A stretch of DNA of 64,000 nucleotides from Atopococcus tabaci DSM 17538 (GTDB lineage Bacteria > Bacillota > Bacilli > Lactobacillales > Carnobacteriaceae_A). Below, piece after piece: positions 33,597-42,651 of the stretch. The first letter of the stretch is position 1. Each line of letters opens with the position of its first letter. Location of the stretch: the NCBI RefSeq assembly GCF_000429585.1, contig NZ_AUCD01000002.1, positions 28,392 to 92,391 on the forward strand. The letters run 5' to 3'. Made by a program: the position numbers and the translations under genes. The notes beneath the pieces were generated by a model that made no database searches, was not told the DNA's origin, and worked only from the letters and a program-made list of their open reading frames with translations.

Positions 33597-33712
33597 ACTG
33601 ATCCTCCTTTTTTAGTTGTGTCGCAACGGTTGTTCCGCTTTCATTTTACTGGGTATTACCTTTCCTTCACAACCCAAAGGGCTCTCTTTTGTATTTTTTT
33701 AACTTGGCAGTT

Positions 33713-34378
33713 TCACACATCCAACCGTTTAATCAGCTGGTTTTGAATTTCTCTGCCATGACGAAGCAGCACGTACACCAGCATCGCACAACTCATGCTA
33801 ATGGAAATCAGTGACGGCAAGGCATTTTCTGCCCAACCTATCCCCAAAAAGATGGCCGGCACAAATCCCATCAAAGTCGCCAGCAACAAATACAACACAT
33901 AATCGCCTACGCTCAAGCGTACCACTTTCAAAGCGATAAACATGGCCGCCAGCGAGGCACTGCAGATGATGGGAATCGCGTAAGAAACCGACCAGTCCAT
34001 CTGTCCTTGCGAATGATCCAAGTACAACATCAACAAAGACAAAGAAACGAGCAAGTAGACAATCCCCTTGGCAATGTTGCGTTTTTTTCGCAAAATCACC
34101 AGCATCACCAGCCACATGCTCATGATGCCGAAGAGAACCAGACGCCAGATGCCGGCTTGGGCCAAGAAAAAAAAGTCGACTACGAAATATACTGCGAGAA
34201 TAAGCAAGGAAATAAGCATCAGCCACCTCGTGACCCGCTGTTTGTTGAAACGCAGCGGCACTTCTGGATAAGGGTCACGGCTCCCCTCTTTTTCTTGTCT
34301 GTTGAGCGCTGCGCGGCAGAGTGGGCATGTCTCCCACTTCCCTTTCACTTGCACCCGGCAAACAGAACATTGCTTCAT
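33713..34378 (-). CDS. DUF6320 zinc-ribbon membrane protein
   Basis: A 221-residue protein. An N-terminal zinc ribbon (CSVCRVQVKGKWETCPLC, residues 4-21) is followed by a short linker with PEVPLRFN and six membrane helices from about residue 52 to 208. Function unknown. Its ATG overlaps the stop of the acyltransferase-like gene by 4 bp (ATGA), so translation is coupled. The layout of hydrolase, condensation-like acyltransferase and this membrane protein suggests a shared pathway, probably making or exporting an acylated product. Confidence 0.82.
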   Translation of the reverse strand: MKQCSVCRVQVKGKWETCPLCRAALNRQEKEGSRDPYPEVPLRFNKQRVTRWLMLISLLILAVYFVVDFFFLAQAGIWRLVLFGIMSMWLVMLVILRKKRNIAKGIVYLLVSLSLLMLYLDHSQGQMDWSVSYAIPIICSASLAAMFIALKVVRLSVGDYVLYLLLATLMGFVPAIFLGIGWAENALPSLISISMSCAMLVYVLLRHGREIQNQLIKRLDV

Positions 34379-35745
34379 CGTTTTCCCTCCAGTTCTTCTT
34401 CGGTTACTTTGTTGGCAGCAACCGTGACCGAAACGCCTCGTTCAGTCAGCATACGCACGAAACGTTGTTGAATCGCTGTTTCTACAAACGGGGACGTAAA
34501 GGTGACCGTCAAATGTTCCCCATGACTGATCATGCAAAACTGCGGCCGGACCGCAGCTGTTTGAAAATAAACCTGCTCAACGTATCCATCCACCGGCTGC
34601 GGCAGTTCCACCCGCCCTAAATTGGACATCGCCAACGACGTGTTGCGGTTGTTGAAATAATTGATTACCTTCAACAGCACATCTTTCAACGGCCGGATGA
34701 CAATCCGCGCCAACGGGTTCAATTCGTATGAAATCAATCGGTTCAACCGTGTTTCCAAGCTGTCTGGACTGATTTGCCGCTGAAGCTGGTCCTGAAAGGT
34801 CTGGCAGACATGTGATAAAGTATCCTTTTTTTCGCCGTAAGTGTAAGCCAAATGGGTGGTGCTGAAAAAGTTGCGTGACGTACGGGACGGGAAGAATTGT
34901 CGTAAGTTGACTGGAACCGAAACGGTGATGGTACGCGGCGTTGCAGAAGGCGGAGCTGTCTGCTGGGTCGCTTCCACAAACAGTGCGGTCAAATAAATGG
35001 TTAAGGAAACCTTCTCTTTGCGGGATAACGCCAGTACTTCTTTCACCGGCATCTCCAGTTCAATGGCATGCATGCGGTTGTCCGGTGTTTTTTCCCCGCG
35101 GACGCGGTACACATTTTTCTTCCGTCCCACCGGAACCGGACTGTACGTACTTTTGAACCAATGGGCCGCTTTTTTCCCTACTTTCGTGACGGTCTGAAGC
35201 GACGACTGCGCGGCTTCAGCGAAGTTCAACTGTCGGGTCTTGCGGAAATAATGGGCAAAACTGTCTTCCATCTGTTTCTGCAGGCGTTCAGAATCCAATG
35301 AATCCACGTTTCCATAAACCTCAGGGTAACGGAGCGAAAGGTATTCCGTTAATAAATCCTGGAAAAAGCCCATCGCGCCCGTTCCGTCTGATAATGCATG
35401 AAACACTTCCAGATGTATCCGGTCTGCATGATACAACACTCGAAACAGCAGCTCCCGGCGATCGTAGTGATAAATTTGCGCACACGGAGGGGCTGTTTCC
35501 AGCTGGACTTTCGGTTTCAATTCACTTTGTTCCAAGTAATACCAGAAGATGCCCCGGCGCAGCACACTGTGGTACAACACGTATTGTTCAAACGTCTTGT
35601 CCAGCGCTTTTTGCAACACAGCCGGTTTCACCGGTCCCGCCACCCGTGCGCTCAACCGGAATACTTTTGTATCGGTGTCATTACGGGCAGCCAAAAAGAT
35701 ATTGGACGCATTGTCCAAACGCACCCACCTATTCTTTTCCGGCAT
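34375..35745 (-). CDS. condensation-domain-like acyltransferase
   Basis: A 456-residue protein of the CoA-dependent acyltransferase/condensation superfamily (alcohol acetyltransferase or NRPS condensation-like). The catalytic motif appears as FHALSDGTGAMGFF (about residues 128-141), where the family has HHxxxDG; here the first histidine position is Phe. A late TSRNFFSTTHLAYTY and AMSNLGRVELPQP segment matches the DFGWG-region of the fold. GAAGGTGAAAAG precedes the ATG. It sits 4 bp from the upstream hydrolase gene and overlaps DUF6320. Donor and acceptor are unknown. Confidence 0.8.
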   Translation of the reverse strand: MPEKNRWVRLDNASNIFLAARNDTDTKVFRLSARVAGPVKPAVLQKALDKTFEQYVLYHSVLRRGIFWYYLEQSELKPKVQLETAPPCAQIYHYDRRELLFRVLYHADRIHLEVFHALSDGTGAMGFFQDLLTEYLSLRYPEVYGNVDSLDSERLQKQMEDSFAHYFRKTRQLNFAEAAQSSLQTVTKVGKKAAHWFKSTYSPVPVGRKKNVYRVRGEKTPDNRMHAIELEMPVKEVLALSRKEKVSLTIYLTALFVEATQQTAPPSATPRTITVSVPVNLRQFFPSRTSRNFFSTTHLAYTYGEKKDTLSHVCQTFQDQLQRQISPDSLETRLNRLISYELNPLARIVIRPLKDVLLKVINYFNNRNTSLAMSNLGRVELPQPVDGYVEQVYFQTAAVRPQFCMISHGEHLTVTFTSPFVETAIQQRFVRMLTERGVSVTVAANKVTEEELEGKR

Positions 35746-35749
35746 CTTT

Positions 35750-36715
35750 TCACCTTCTCTCAAACTCCTTCTCATCAGCAGCAGGACCTTCTTTCAAAAA
35801 ATCATTGATTACTCTAAATGTTTCTTTCACAGGCTTGGTAAAAGGCGGCAGCGTGATAAACCCATGCGCGCTTTCCGCGACCCGGTGAATCTGCACCTCA
35901 TTCCCGGCTTGTTCCAGTTCTTTTCCGTAAGCCTCCCCTTCATCCCGCAACAAGTCGTGTTCAGCAGTGACAATCAACGTACGCGGTTGATTGGCAAAAT
36001 CCTTCGCCATCAATGGAGCCACATAGGCGTTTTTCCGTTCTCCCAATTCCGGTTGGTACATTTCCATGTAATCTTGAATTCGTTGGGCCGTCAAGCCATA
36101 ATCCCGCCCTTTTGTGCGGACCGTTTCGAAAGGTGAGGCTGCGGTGTGGTCCCAATGGGTCACTGGGTACAACAGAATTTGTTGCGCAGGCACCCTTTTC
36201 CCCTCATCCCGCAACCGCAATGAAACGGCCGCGGCCAAGTTGGCTCCGGAAGAATCTCCCATCAACACCCAGTCAGAAGGCGACTTCACTCCTGTCATCG
36301 ATAAGTTTTCCATCACTACTTCGGCCACTCGCATGCAATCATCCAATCCGGCCGGGTAAGGATTCTCCGGCGCCAGACGGTAATCCACTGAGTACACTTT
36401 TCTACCCAACGCATCTGCCATATGGATACAGGCACTGGTGTAGGTTTCAATGTCTCCTGTCACCCAACCGCCGCCGTGAAAAAACAAGATCGCTTCCTCG
36501 TGCCGGAGCTTCTTGGGATGAAAAATACGCACTGGAATTTCATGAGAATAATCCTCCGAAAAAATTTGCGAGTCCATCACCGAATACATTTTTTTCACCG
36601 GTCGTGCGATTCGGGACGTGAGACGGCGAAGCTTCCGGACCCGCTCATAGTCCTGCCGGATATCGATATCCGACGAGGCAATCAGTTTTAAAAGCAGTCT
36701 TGCAAATGGGTTCAT
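35750..36715 (-). CDS. alpha/beta hydrolase, HSL/acetyl-esterase type
   Basis: A 321-residue alpha/beta hydrolase of the hormone-sensitive-lipase group. Oxyanion motif FFHGGGWVTGD (about residues 77-87), nucleophile elbow VLMGDSSGANLAAA (Ser about 152), acid in VTAEHDLLRDEG and base in ESAHGF give a complete triad. It probably hydrolyses an acyl ester of a small molecule. First gene of the three-gene operon. The ATG at 36715 follows GAAAGGACTCG; the long frame upstream is not supported by a ribosome binding site. Confidence 0.88.
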   Translation of the reverse strand: MNPFARLLLKLIASSDIDIRQDYERVRKLRRLTSRIARPVKKMYSVMDSQIFSEDYSHEIPVRIFHPKKLRHEEAILFFHGGGWVTGDIETYTSACIHMADALGRKVYSVDYRLAPENPYPAGLDDCMRVAEVVMENLSMTGVKSPSDWVLMGDSSGANLAAAVSLRLRDEGKRVPAQQILLYPVTHWDHTAASPFETVRTKGRDYGLTAQRIQDYMEMYQPELGERKNAYVAPLMAKDFANQPRTLIVTAEHDLLRDEGEAYGKELEQAGNEVQIHRVAESAHGFITLPPFTKPVKETFRVINDFLKEGPAADEKEFERR

Positions 36716-36919
36716 GACGTCGAGTCCTTTCTCAATCGCAGTTTGCTTTATTTTAGCATGAATGAGGAAAGACGACACCACCCTTGCTTTGCTCTTCCCT
36801 GACGGATTCACTTTGTTTCTCCCATTTTTTAGTTTGTGTTATGGTAAGAATGAAAGAATTTTTCCAACGCAGAAATGCGGAAGGAAACCATTCAAATTTT
36901 CAAAGGAGTGAACCATCTG

Positions 36920-37813
36920 ATGAATGAAAAGCAATTGGAGCATATCAGAAAAGGGTCAGGATTTATCGCAGCTTTGGATCAAAGCGGCGGCAGTACACCA
37001 AAAGCACTAGCTGAATACGGAGTTGGCGAAGATGCCTATTCCAATGAAGATGAGATGTTTGACATGGTCCATGAAATGCGTACGCGTATCATCACTTCTC
37101 CAGCGTTTAGTTCCGACTTCATCCTGGGCGCCATTCTCTTCGAACAAACGATGGATCGCGACATCGAAGGTAAAAAAACCGGCGACTATTTGTGGGAAGA
37201 AAAAGGCATCGTGCCTTTCGTCAAAGTGGACAAAGGGTTGGCTGAAGAAGAAAACGGCGTACAGTTGATGAAACCTTTCCCAGAGCTGGATAAGCTGTTG
37301 GAACGGGCCAACGAACGCAACATTTTCGGAACGAAAATGCGTTCCGTCATCCACAAAGCGAACCGCGACGGCATCAAAGAAGTGGTCAAGCAACAGTTCG
37401 AATGGGCACGTCAAATTATAGATGCCGGATTGGTTCCGATTGTTGAACCGGAAGTCGACATCTACAGCGAAGAAAAAGAAGATGCAGAAAATATCCTCAA
37501 AGAAGAACTTCTCAATCAGTTGAACCAGTTAGGCGAGAATGACCATGTGATGTTGAAAGTGACCATCCCATCGGTTGCAGGCACTTACGAAGAATTGGTC
37601 GCACATCCGAATGTCGTCCGTGTCGTGGCACTTTCCGGCGGTTATTCCCGTGATGAAGCCAATGAAAAATTGAAGAACAACAACGGCATCATCGCCAGTT
37701 TCTCCCGCGCATTGGTGGAAGATGTCTCGTACGGGCAATCAGAAGGCGAGTTTGACGAGTCTCTCAGAAGTGCCGTCTCTTCCATCTATGATGCTTCCGT
37801 TAAGAAATATTAA
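36920..37813 (+). CDS. fda: class I fructose-bisphosphate aldolase
   Basis: Cleaves fructose 1,6-bisphosphate to triose phosphates in glycolysis by a Schiff-base mechanism without metal. The 297-residue length and the start [30 protein letters not shown] match the short class I enzymes of staphylococci and lactic acid bacteria. KVDKGL (about residue 107), KMRSVI and the phosphate-binding ALSGGYSR near the C-terminus are present. CAAAGGAGTG precedes the ATG at 36920; the longer frame upstream is ignored. Monocistronic. Confidence 0.94.
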   Translation: MNEKQLEHIRKGSGFIAALDQSGGSTPKALAEYGVGEDAYSNEDEMFDMVHEMRTRIITSPAFSSDFILGAILFEQTMDRDIEGKKTGDYLWEEKGIVPFVKVDKGLAEEENGVQLMKPFPELDKLLERANERNIFGTKMRSVIHKANRDGIKEVVKQQFEWARQIIDAGLVPIVEPEVDIYSEEKEDAENILKEELLNQLNQLGENDHVMLKVTIPSVAGTYEELVAHPNVVRVVALSGGYSRDEANEKLKNNNGIIASFSRALVEDVSYGQSEGEFDESLRSAVSSIYDASVKKY

Positions 37814-37822
37814 ATCAACAAA

Positions 37823-37866
37823 CAAAAAAGAAGCTGTCCCCCTTTTCGGAGACAGCTTCTTTTTTG
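37823..37866. terminator. bidirectional terminator
   Basis: AGAAGCTGTC pairing with GACAGCTTCT, flanked by A6 and T6, between the convergent aldolase and DUF1576 genes. Confidence 0.87.
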
Positions 37867-37871
37867 TTTGA

Positions 37872-39215
37872 TTATAGTTCTTCTTCGATTTCGATTTCTT
37901 CCGCCGGATCGACAGGTTCGTGCCATTTTTTGTAGGCTTCTTTGTGATAGTCAATCGCCTCCAGCAACGGCACCAACGAAGCCGCCACCAGCCCGCCGGC
38001 GAATCCATTGTTGTACAAGTTGACTCCGCCGTGCAGGAAACTGGTATTCATCACAACAGACAAATGCAGTGCACCTGCCAACATGCCCACTACCGGTCCA
38101 TAATGACCCGATATCGGCGCAATCGTTGTGCCGAAAAGTCCGGCAATAATCACAGAGGTCGAGGTGAGGTCGTAGGAACCGATTAACCCCATCAATGTGA
38201 CACCCGCCAGCACAGGCAGGACATTTTTCGGATGTTTTCCAAAGGCTCCGAATCCGGCTAACGTGAAGATACCTCCAATTACCGGACCATTCAAATCTCC
38301 GACCAACAACACAGGATAGGCGGTGCCCAATAATCCCAATAAACTTACGTTCATCAACGTGACGCCAAATCCAAAGAGATCCACAAAATCTGCAGATAAT
38401 TGACCCGTTTCCTCCAACATGTTCTTATACCCTTTGATACTCATGCCATTCAACACATATCCCATTAAGAACAGGAAGATAAACAATACGGAAAGGAAAA
38501 GCTCAAACGGGATGTTGTTGCCGGAAGAAAGAACGTTGATCGGTTCAATCGTGACGCCCACTCCCCGCAGAAACGAAACAAAAACCGTTCCTATAATGCC
38601 GCTGGTGAACCCGACATTATATAAACTGAACCCTTTTGTGAACTTCACAAAACTGGCTGCAAGTGGCGGGATAAGAAATCCAGCCACCATTCCGGCTACC
38701 CACCCCGCAAGGATTCCCACTGGGAGGGACAGTCCAATGTTAAACGACACTTCGCTCACTAAAGGCCCTAACGCAGTGCCGAATAAAGCCGCCAAAAGCG
38801 TCTTTTCCGTAGGGACGCGGGTCACTTTCGCGTATAGAAGTGCTCCAAGCACAATCGGCATGGAGTTATACAAATTTTTTCCAAACAAGGAAAAACCGGC
38901 AACTGTCAAAATCGCGGCAATGACGGGACCGTTGATTATGGCACGTACCAGTCGGATGATCGCCAATGCATGCAGGATCATCAACCCGGAATTAAACAAC
39001 GCGGCTCCGATGTTCGTCAACGCAAAATAATCGGTCAACAGGTTGGCCGGGGAGACAAGTATTTTAATCTGGCCATGTAAGATTTCTTGCGGCGAATTAA
39101 ACACGAACGCTAAAACAATAAAATACAAGGCAACTCCAACAAAAATAAAGTGCTTCACTTGTTCCGTCAGTTGTGTTTTGTTTATTATGGGGTTTTTCGG
39201 TCGGCTTACTTTCAT
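37872..39215 (-). CDS. DUF1576 multi-pass membrane protein
   Basis: A 447-residue membrane protein with about 12 helices and a short acidic cytosolic tail (EEIEIEEEL). An internal duplication is visible: GFSLFGKNLYNSMPIVLGALL near residue 107 and GFGAFGKHPKNVLPVLAGVTL near 330 are equivalent, as are FGTALGPLVSE and FGTTIAPISGH. This matches DUF1576, a family without known function whose repeat looks like a transporter. ATG 39215 is chosen over the adjacent TTG. The ribosome binding site is weak (GAGAAAT). Confidence 0.8.
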   Translation of the reverse strand: MKVSRPKNPIINKTQLTEQVKHFIFVGVALYFIVLAFVFNSPQEILHGQIKILVSPANLLTDYFALTNIGAALFNSGLMILHALAIIRLVRAIINGPVIAAILTVAGFSLFGKNLYNSMPIVLGALLYAKVTRVPTEKTLLAALFGTALGPLVSEVSFNIGLSLPVGILAGWVAGMVAGFLIPPLAASFVKFTKGFSLYNVGFTSGIIGTVFVSFLRGVGVTIEPINVLSSGNNIPFELFLSVLFIFLFLMGYVLNGMSIKGYKNMLEETGQLSADFVDLFGFGVTLMNVSLLGLLGTAYPVLLVGDLNGPVIGGIFTLAGFGAFGKHPKNVLPVLAGVTLMGLIGSYDLTSTSVIIAGLFGTTIAPISGHYGPVVGMLAGALHLSVVMNTSFLHGGVNLYNNGFAGGLVAASLVPLLEAIDYHKEAYKKWHEPVDPAEEIEIEEEL

Positions 39216-39580
39216 CAAATTTCTCGCTTTCGCTGGTGTATTGTTGGTGAATTTCAGTCGATCGCTTTATATTAATATGAACAGATGCATGTGGCTACTA
39301 CATATCGAACAATTTAAAAGCGTCTCTTGCTTTTTATTTTTTCAATTTTACCATAATTCAGCAGGTGATTATATGTCTATTTCATGAAAATTTCATTCTC
39401 TTCCACCTAAAAGACAAAATCGAAAAATGAAGGCGGTTGCACAAAAAATAATTATTAGTAATCGTTTTCCTATTTCTATTTAAAATCTAATCATGTATAA
39501 TGGGGTCATTATCCACAAGATTGGTTAAGAATATTCTATCGTATCAAGCCAAAGATATTATTTATTAAGGAGGAAATTTC
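39216..39580. other. 365-bp AT-rich divergent promoter region
   Basis: No gene. It is visibly more AT-rich than its surroundings. ATGTATAAT at 39493-39501 may be the -10 of the symporter gene, without a clear -35. AAGGAGG before 39581 is that gene's ribosome binding site. Confidence 0.4.
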
Positions 39581-40813
39581 ATGGTGGCAAAGCTGAAAAA
39601 AGCACACATGGGACTCGTTCCCAAGTTGATTCTCGCAATTATTTTAGGTATTTTGGTCGGCCAATTAACCTTTATTCCAGAAGTTATTTTTCAGATTTTT
39701 ATTACTGCATCCAGTTTATTTTCCAGCTTGTTGTCTTTTATCATCCCGTTGATGATTATCGGATACGTTATTAAAGGGATTTCTGATTTGACGCAAGGCG
39801 CAGGTAAACTGTTGGGCATCAATCTTTTGCTCGCTTACTCTTCTACATTGATCGGTGGTTTCATTGCATACTTTGTTTCCAGCAATCTTTTCCCGTTGTT
39901 CATTGATGCATCCATCACAGAAAATGTCCAAGAAGAAATAGCAGCGTTGGAGCCTTTGTTCACCATCCCATTGGAACCATTGTTGGATGTGACCTCCGCC
40001 ATTGTTTTTGCGTTTTTGTTTGGGGTCTTCATCTCCTGGTTGCGCAGCGAAGGACGCGGCGAAGTCATGTACGGATTTTTCACGGAATTTAGCGCCATCA
40101 TCACGAAAATTTTGAACACTTTGATTATTCCGCTGTTGCCTTTTTACATTTTTGGGAACTTCATCAACTTAAGTTATACAGGAACTGTCTTCTCCATTCT
40201 ATCTGTTTTCTGGCGCGTCTTTATTGTTGTGCTTGCCATGCAGTTGATTTTGGTTTTGCTAGTGTTTATTATCGCAGGGATTTATGCACGGAAGAGTCCT
40301 TTGACCATGCTGAAAAATCAAATTCCAGGTTATTTGACGGCTTTGGGGACCCAGTCTTCTGCAGCGACCATTCCTGTTAACTTGGAATGTGCAAAGAAAA
40401 ACGGGGTGTCTGAAGAAATTCGTGACTTTGTTATTCCCTTGAGCGCTACCATTCATTTATTGGGAAGCATCGTAACGGTGACGTCTTGTGTGACAGCGGT
40501 CTTGTTGATGTTTGACATGCCGTACAGTTTCGGTTTGATGTCTGGTTTCGTTGCGACATTGGGCATCGCCATGGTGGCTGCTCCAGGTGCTCCAGGCGGG
40601 GCCATCATGAGTGCTCTGCCGTTCATGCCGATCGTTGGGATTGACCCGACCGGCACATTGGGGAACTTGTTGATCACTTTGTATATCACCCAGGACAGTT
40701 TCGGGACAGCAGCCAACGTTTCAGGCGACAACGCACTGGCTGTCATCATTGATAAGTTCTATGCAAAACACATTGTAAAAGCAAATGCAAATGTTAAAAA
40801 AGAAACGGTTTAA
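39581..40813 (+). CDS. dicarboxylate/amino acid:cation symporter (DAACS family)
   Basis: A 410-residue sodium- or proton-coupled symporter of the GltP/SstT family. N-terminal VPKLILAIILGILVGQL, the TLGTQSSAATIPVNLECAKKNGVSEEIRDFVIPLSATIHLLGS stretch (HP1 serine-rich loop and TM7) and APGAPGGAIMSALPF (HP2) are diagnostic. Expected substrates are glutamate, aspartate, serine/threonine or C4-dicarboxylates; the sequence does not decide. TTAAGGAGGAAATTTC precedes the ATG. Monocistronic with its own terminator. Confidence 0.92.
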   Translation: MVAKLKKAHMGLVPKLILAIILGILVGQLTFIPEVIFQIFITASSLFSSLLSFIIPLMIIGYVIKGISDLTQGAGKLLGINLLLAYSSTLIGGFIAYFVSSNLFPLFIDASITENVQEEIAALEPLFTIPLEPLLDVTSAIVFAFLFGVFISWLRSEGRGEVMYGFFTEFSAIITKILNTLIIPLLPFYIFGNFINLSYTGTVFSILSVFWRVFIVVLAMQLILVLLVFIIAGIYARKSPLTMLKNQIPGYLTALGTQSSAATIPVNLECAKKNGVSEEIRDFVIPLSATIHLLGSIVTVTSCVTAVLLMFDMPYSFGLMSGFVATLGIAMVAAPGAPGGAIMSALPFMPIVGIDPTGTLGNLLITLYITQDSFGTAANVSGDNALAVIIDKFYAKHIVKANANVKKETV

Positions 40814-40817
40814 ACGT

Positions 40818-40854
40818 AAAAAGTCATTGATGATTTTTCATCAATGACTTTTTT
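40818..40854 (+). terminator. terminator of the symporter gene
   Basis: Perfect 13-bp stem AAGTCATTGATGA/TCATCAATGACTT (40821-40850) and T run; directly abuts the next promoter. Confidence 0.87.
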
Positions 40855-40855
40855 A

Positions 40856-40914
40856 TTGACTTAAAGTAAGCAAGCATGTAATATAAAGATACCACTTATT
40901 ACTAATTCGAGATT
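40856..40914 (+). promoter_or_regulatory. promoter and possible MhqR half-operator
   Basis: TTGACT (40856-40861), 17 bp, TAATAT (40879-40884). About 14 nt after the predicted start lies ATTCGAGAT (40905-40913), identical to the right half of the B. subtilis MhqR operator as I recall it (an inverted ATCTcgaAtTCgAGAT repeat). The left half is not conserved. Confidence 0.55.
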
Positions 40915-40955
40915 TATTAAATGGAACTATATACAACTACAAAAGGAGCGTACAC

Positions 40956-41891
40956 ATGAAACACACATCAGGTATCCATCACATCACAGCCATCGTCGGG
41001 CATCCGCAAGAAAACGTTGATTTCTATGGAGGACTTTTAGGTCTGCGTCTCGTCAAACAAACCGTCAATTTTGACGATCCAGGCACTTATCACTTGTACT
41101 TCGGGAACGACAGCGCCAAACCGGGAACGATCATCACCTTCTTCCCGTGGGCAAACGCGCGCAGAGGACGAATCGGAGGCGGACAAGTCGGCGTGACTTC
41201 TTACGCGGTGCCAACCGGTGCCCTTTCTTTCTGGGAAAAACGTCTCGAGAAGTTCAATGTACCGTTTGAAAAAACAGAGCGGTTCGGCGAAACCTATCTG
41301 CGATTTGAAGATACCCACGGTTTGCAATTGGAATTGGTGGAACGCGAAGGCGGCGAGTTGAATCAATGGACTTTCGGCGATGTGACACCGGAAGTGGCGG
41401 TCAAAGGATTTGCCGGCGCCGTATTGTACTCCACCCAGCCAGAATCGACTGTCCAAACGCTGACAGAAACCATGGGATTGGAAAAAGTGGCGGAAGAAGG
41501 CATCTACATCCGCTTGAAAAGTTCCGCAGACATCGCAAACATCGTGGACGTCAAGAAAACAGCGATGCCACGCGGAGCCATGGGTGTCGGCACGGTACAC
41601 CACATCGCTTGGCGCGCCAAAGATGAAGCCGACCACTTGGATTGGCAGGAACACGTCCACAACGACGGCTACGGCGTAACGGAAGTTAAAGACCGCAATT
41701 ATTTCAAGGCTATTTACTATAGAGAATACGGCGACATCTTGTTTGAGATTGCTTCCGATACACCCGGCTTTGAACACGACGAATCTTATGAGACACTAGG
41801 ACAAGAATTGAAATTACCGGAACAATACGAACAACACCGTGAACGATTGACCGACGGCTTGATTCCGTTTGAAGTAAGAGAACTCGATTAA
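40956..41891 (+). CDS. ring-cleaving dioxygenase/glyoxalase, MhqO-like
   Basis: A 311-residue protein of two vicinal-oxygen-chelate modules. Module one begins HTSGIHHITAIVGHPQENVDFYGGLLGLRLVKQTVNFDDP (metal histidine in HHIT) and includes GLQLELVE (metal glutamate). Module two has GTVHHIAWRAKDE and FEIASDTPGF. This is the MhqO/MhqA/YfiE type, which cleaves or detoxifies hydroquinone and catechol adducts. AAAAGGAGCG precedes the ATG. It forms an operon with the MhqD-like hydrolase 23 bp downstream. Confidence 0.9.
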   Translation: MKHTSGIHHITAIVGHPQENVDFYGGLLGLRLVKQTVNFDDPGTYHLYFGNDSAKPGTIITFFPWANARRGRIGGGQVGVTSYAVPTGALSFWEKRLEKFNVPFEKTERFGETYLRFEDTHGLQLELVEREGGELNQWTFGDVTPEVAVKGFAGAVLYSTQPESTVQTLTETMGLEKVAEEGIYIRLKSSADIANIVDVKKTAMPRGAMGVGTVHHIAWRAKDEADHLDWQEHVHNDGYGVTEVKDRNYFKAIYYREYGDILFEIASDTPGFEHDESYETLGQELKLPEQYEQHRERLTDGLIPFEVRELD

Positions 41892-41914
41892 GTAGAGTTG
41901 AAAGGAGACTAACA

Positions 41915-42520
41915 ATGAAACACATTTTTGAAAAAGGTTCCGACCAGACAAAACCAACATTGCTGCTTTTGCATGGAACAGGCGGCACAGAACGCGATTT
42001 GCTTCCTCTGGCTGAGCGCGTTGCTCCTGGAGCCAATATTTTAAGCGTGCGTGGAAACATCAGCGAAAACGGCATGCCCCGCTTCTTCCGCCGTCTTGCA
42101 GAAGGCGTGTTTGATGAAGAAGACTTGATCTTCCGCACGAAAGAGTTGAACGACTTCCTCGATGAAGCGGCTGAAGAATACGCATTCGACCGCCGCAATG
42201 TCTTGGCATTGGGGTACTCCAATGGCGCCAATATTGCCGGCAGCCTGCTGTTTCATTATCAAGATGCGCTGGCCGGGGCCATTCTGCACCACCCGATGGT
42301 CCCAAGACGCGGCATTGACTTGCCGGACTTGACCGGAACCCCTGTCTTCATCGGTGCCGGAACCAACGACCCGATTTGCCCGGCGAAAGAGTCTGAAGAA
42401 CTGAAGGCTTTGTTGTCAGAAGCCGGTGCCACTGTTGACCTCCACTGGGAAAACTACGGTCACCAACTGACCGTTTCCGAAGTGGATGCGGCCGGTGAGT
42501 GGTACAAAAAGCATTTTTAA
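41915..42520 (+). CDS. alpha/beta hydrolase, MhqD-like carboxylesterase
   Basis: A 201-residue serine hydrolase of the phospholipase/carboxylesterase group. LLLLHGTGGTERDLLPL (oxyanion), ALGYSNGANIAGSLL (nucleophile Ser about 103), GTNDPICP (acid) and YGHQLT (base) give the triad. In B. subtilis mhqD is induced by quinones together with a dioxygenase of the type encoded just upstream. AAAGGAGACTAAC precedes the ATG. Cellular substrate unknown. Confidence 0.9.
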   Translation: MKHIFEKGSDQTKPTLLLLHGTGGTERDLLPLAERVAPGANILSVRGNISENGMPRFFRRLAEGVFDEEDLIFRTKELNDFLDEAAEEYAFDRRNVLALGYSNGANIAGSLLFHYQDALAGAILHHPMVPRRGIDLPDLTGTPVFIGAGTNDPICPAKESEELKALLSEAGATVDLHWENYGHQLTVSEVDAAGEWYKKHF

Positions 42521-42533
42521 GAAAGACGTTGAC

Positions 42534-42630
42534 CACTTGTCCGTAAACGAATGTTCTATGGACAAGTGAGCGCAGGTTAGAAAACGGCCCCACTTGTCCT
42601 TGAGTTCCTTTTTGCGGACAAGTGGGGCCG
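42534..42630. repeat. two stem-loops sharing a CACTTGTCC arm
   Basis: CACTTGTCC/GGACAAGTG (42534-42542 and 42560-42568, 17-nt loop) is followed by a perfect 15-bp pair CGGCCCCACTTGTCC (42585-42599) and complement (42616-42630, 16-nt loop). No T run follows either. The second ends 10 bp before the AGGAGG of the next gene. Confidence 0.75.
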
Positions 42631-42651
42631 AAATCAACTAGGAGGATTACT

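Noticed and set aside
37872..38008. Minus-strand 89-codon frame at the end of the aldolase
   Set aside because: It crosses the bidirectional terminator and overlaps the DUF1576 3' end; no start signal.
42585..42630. Terminator of the MhqD-like hydrolase gene
   Set aside because: The stem is strong but no T run follows on either side, and it sits beside the next ribosome binding site.
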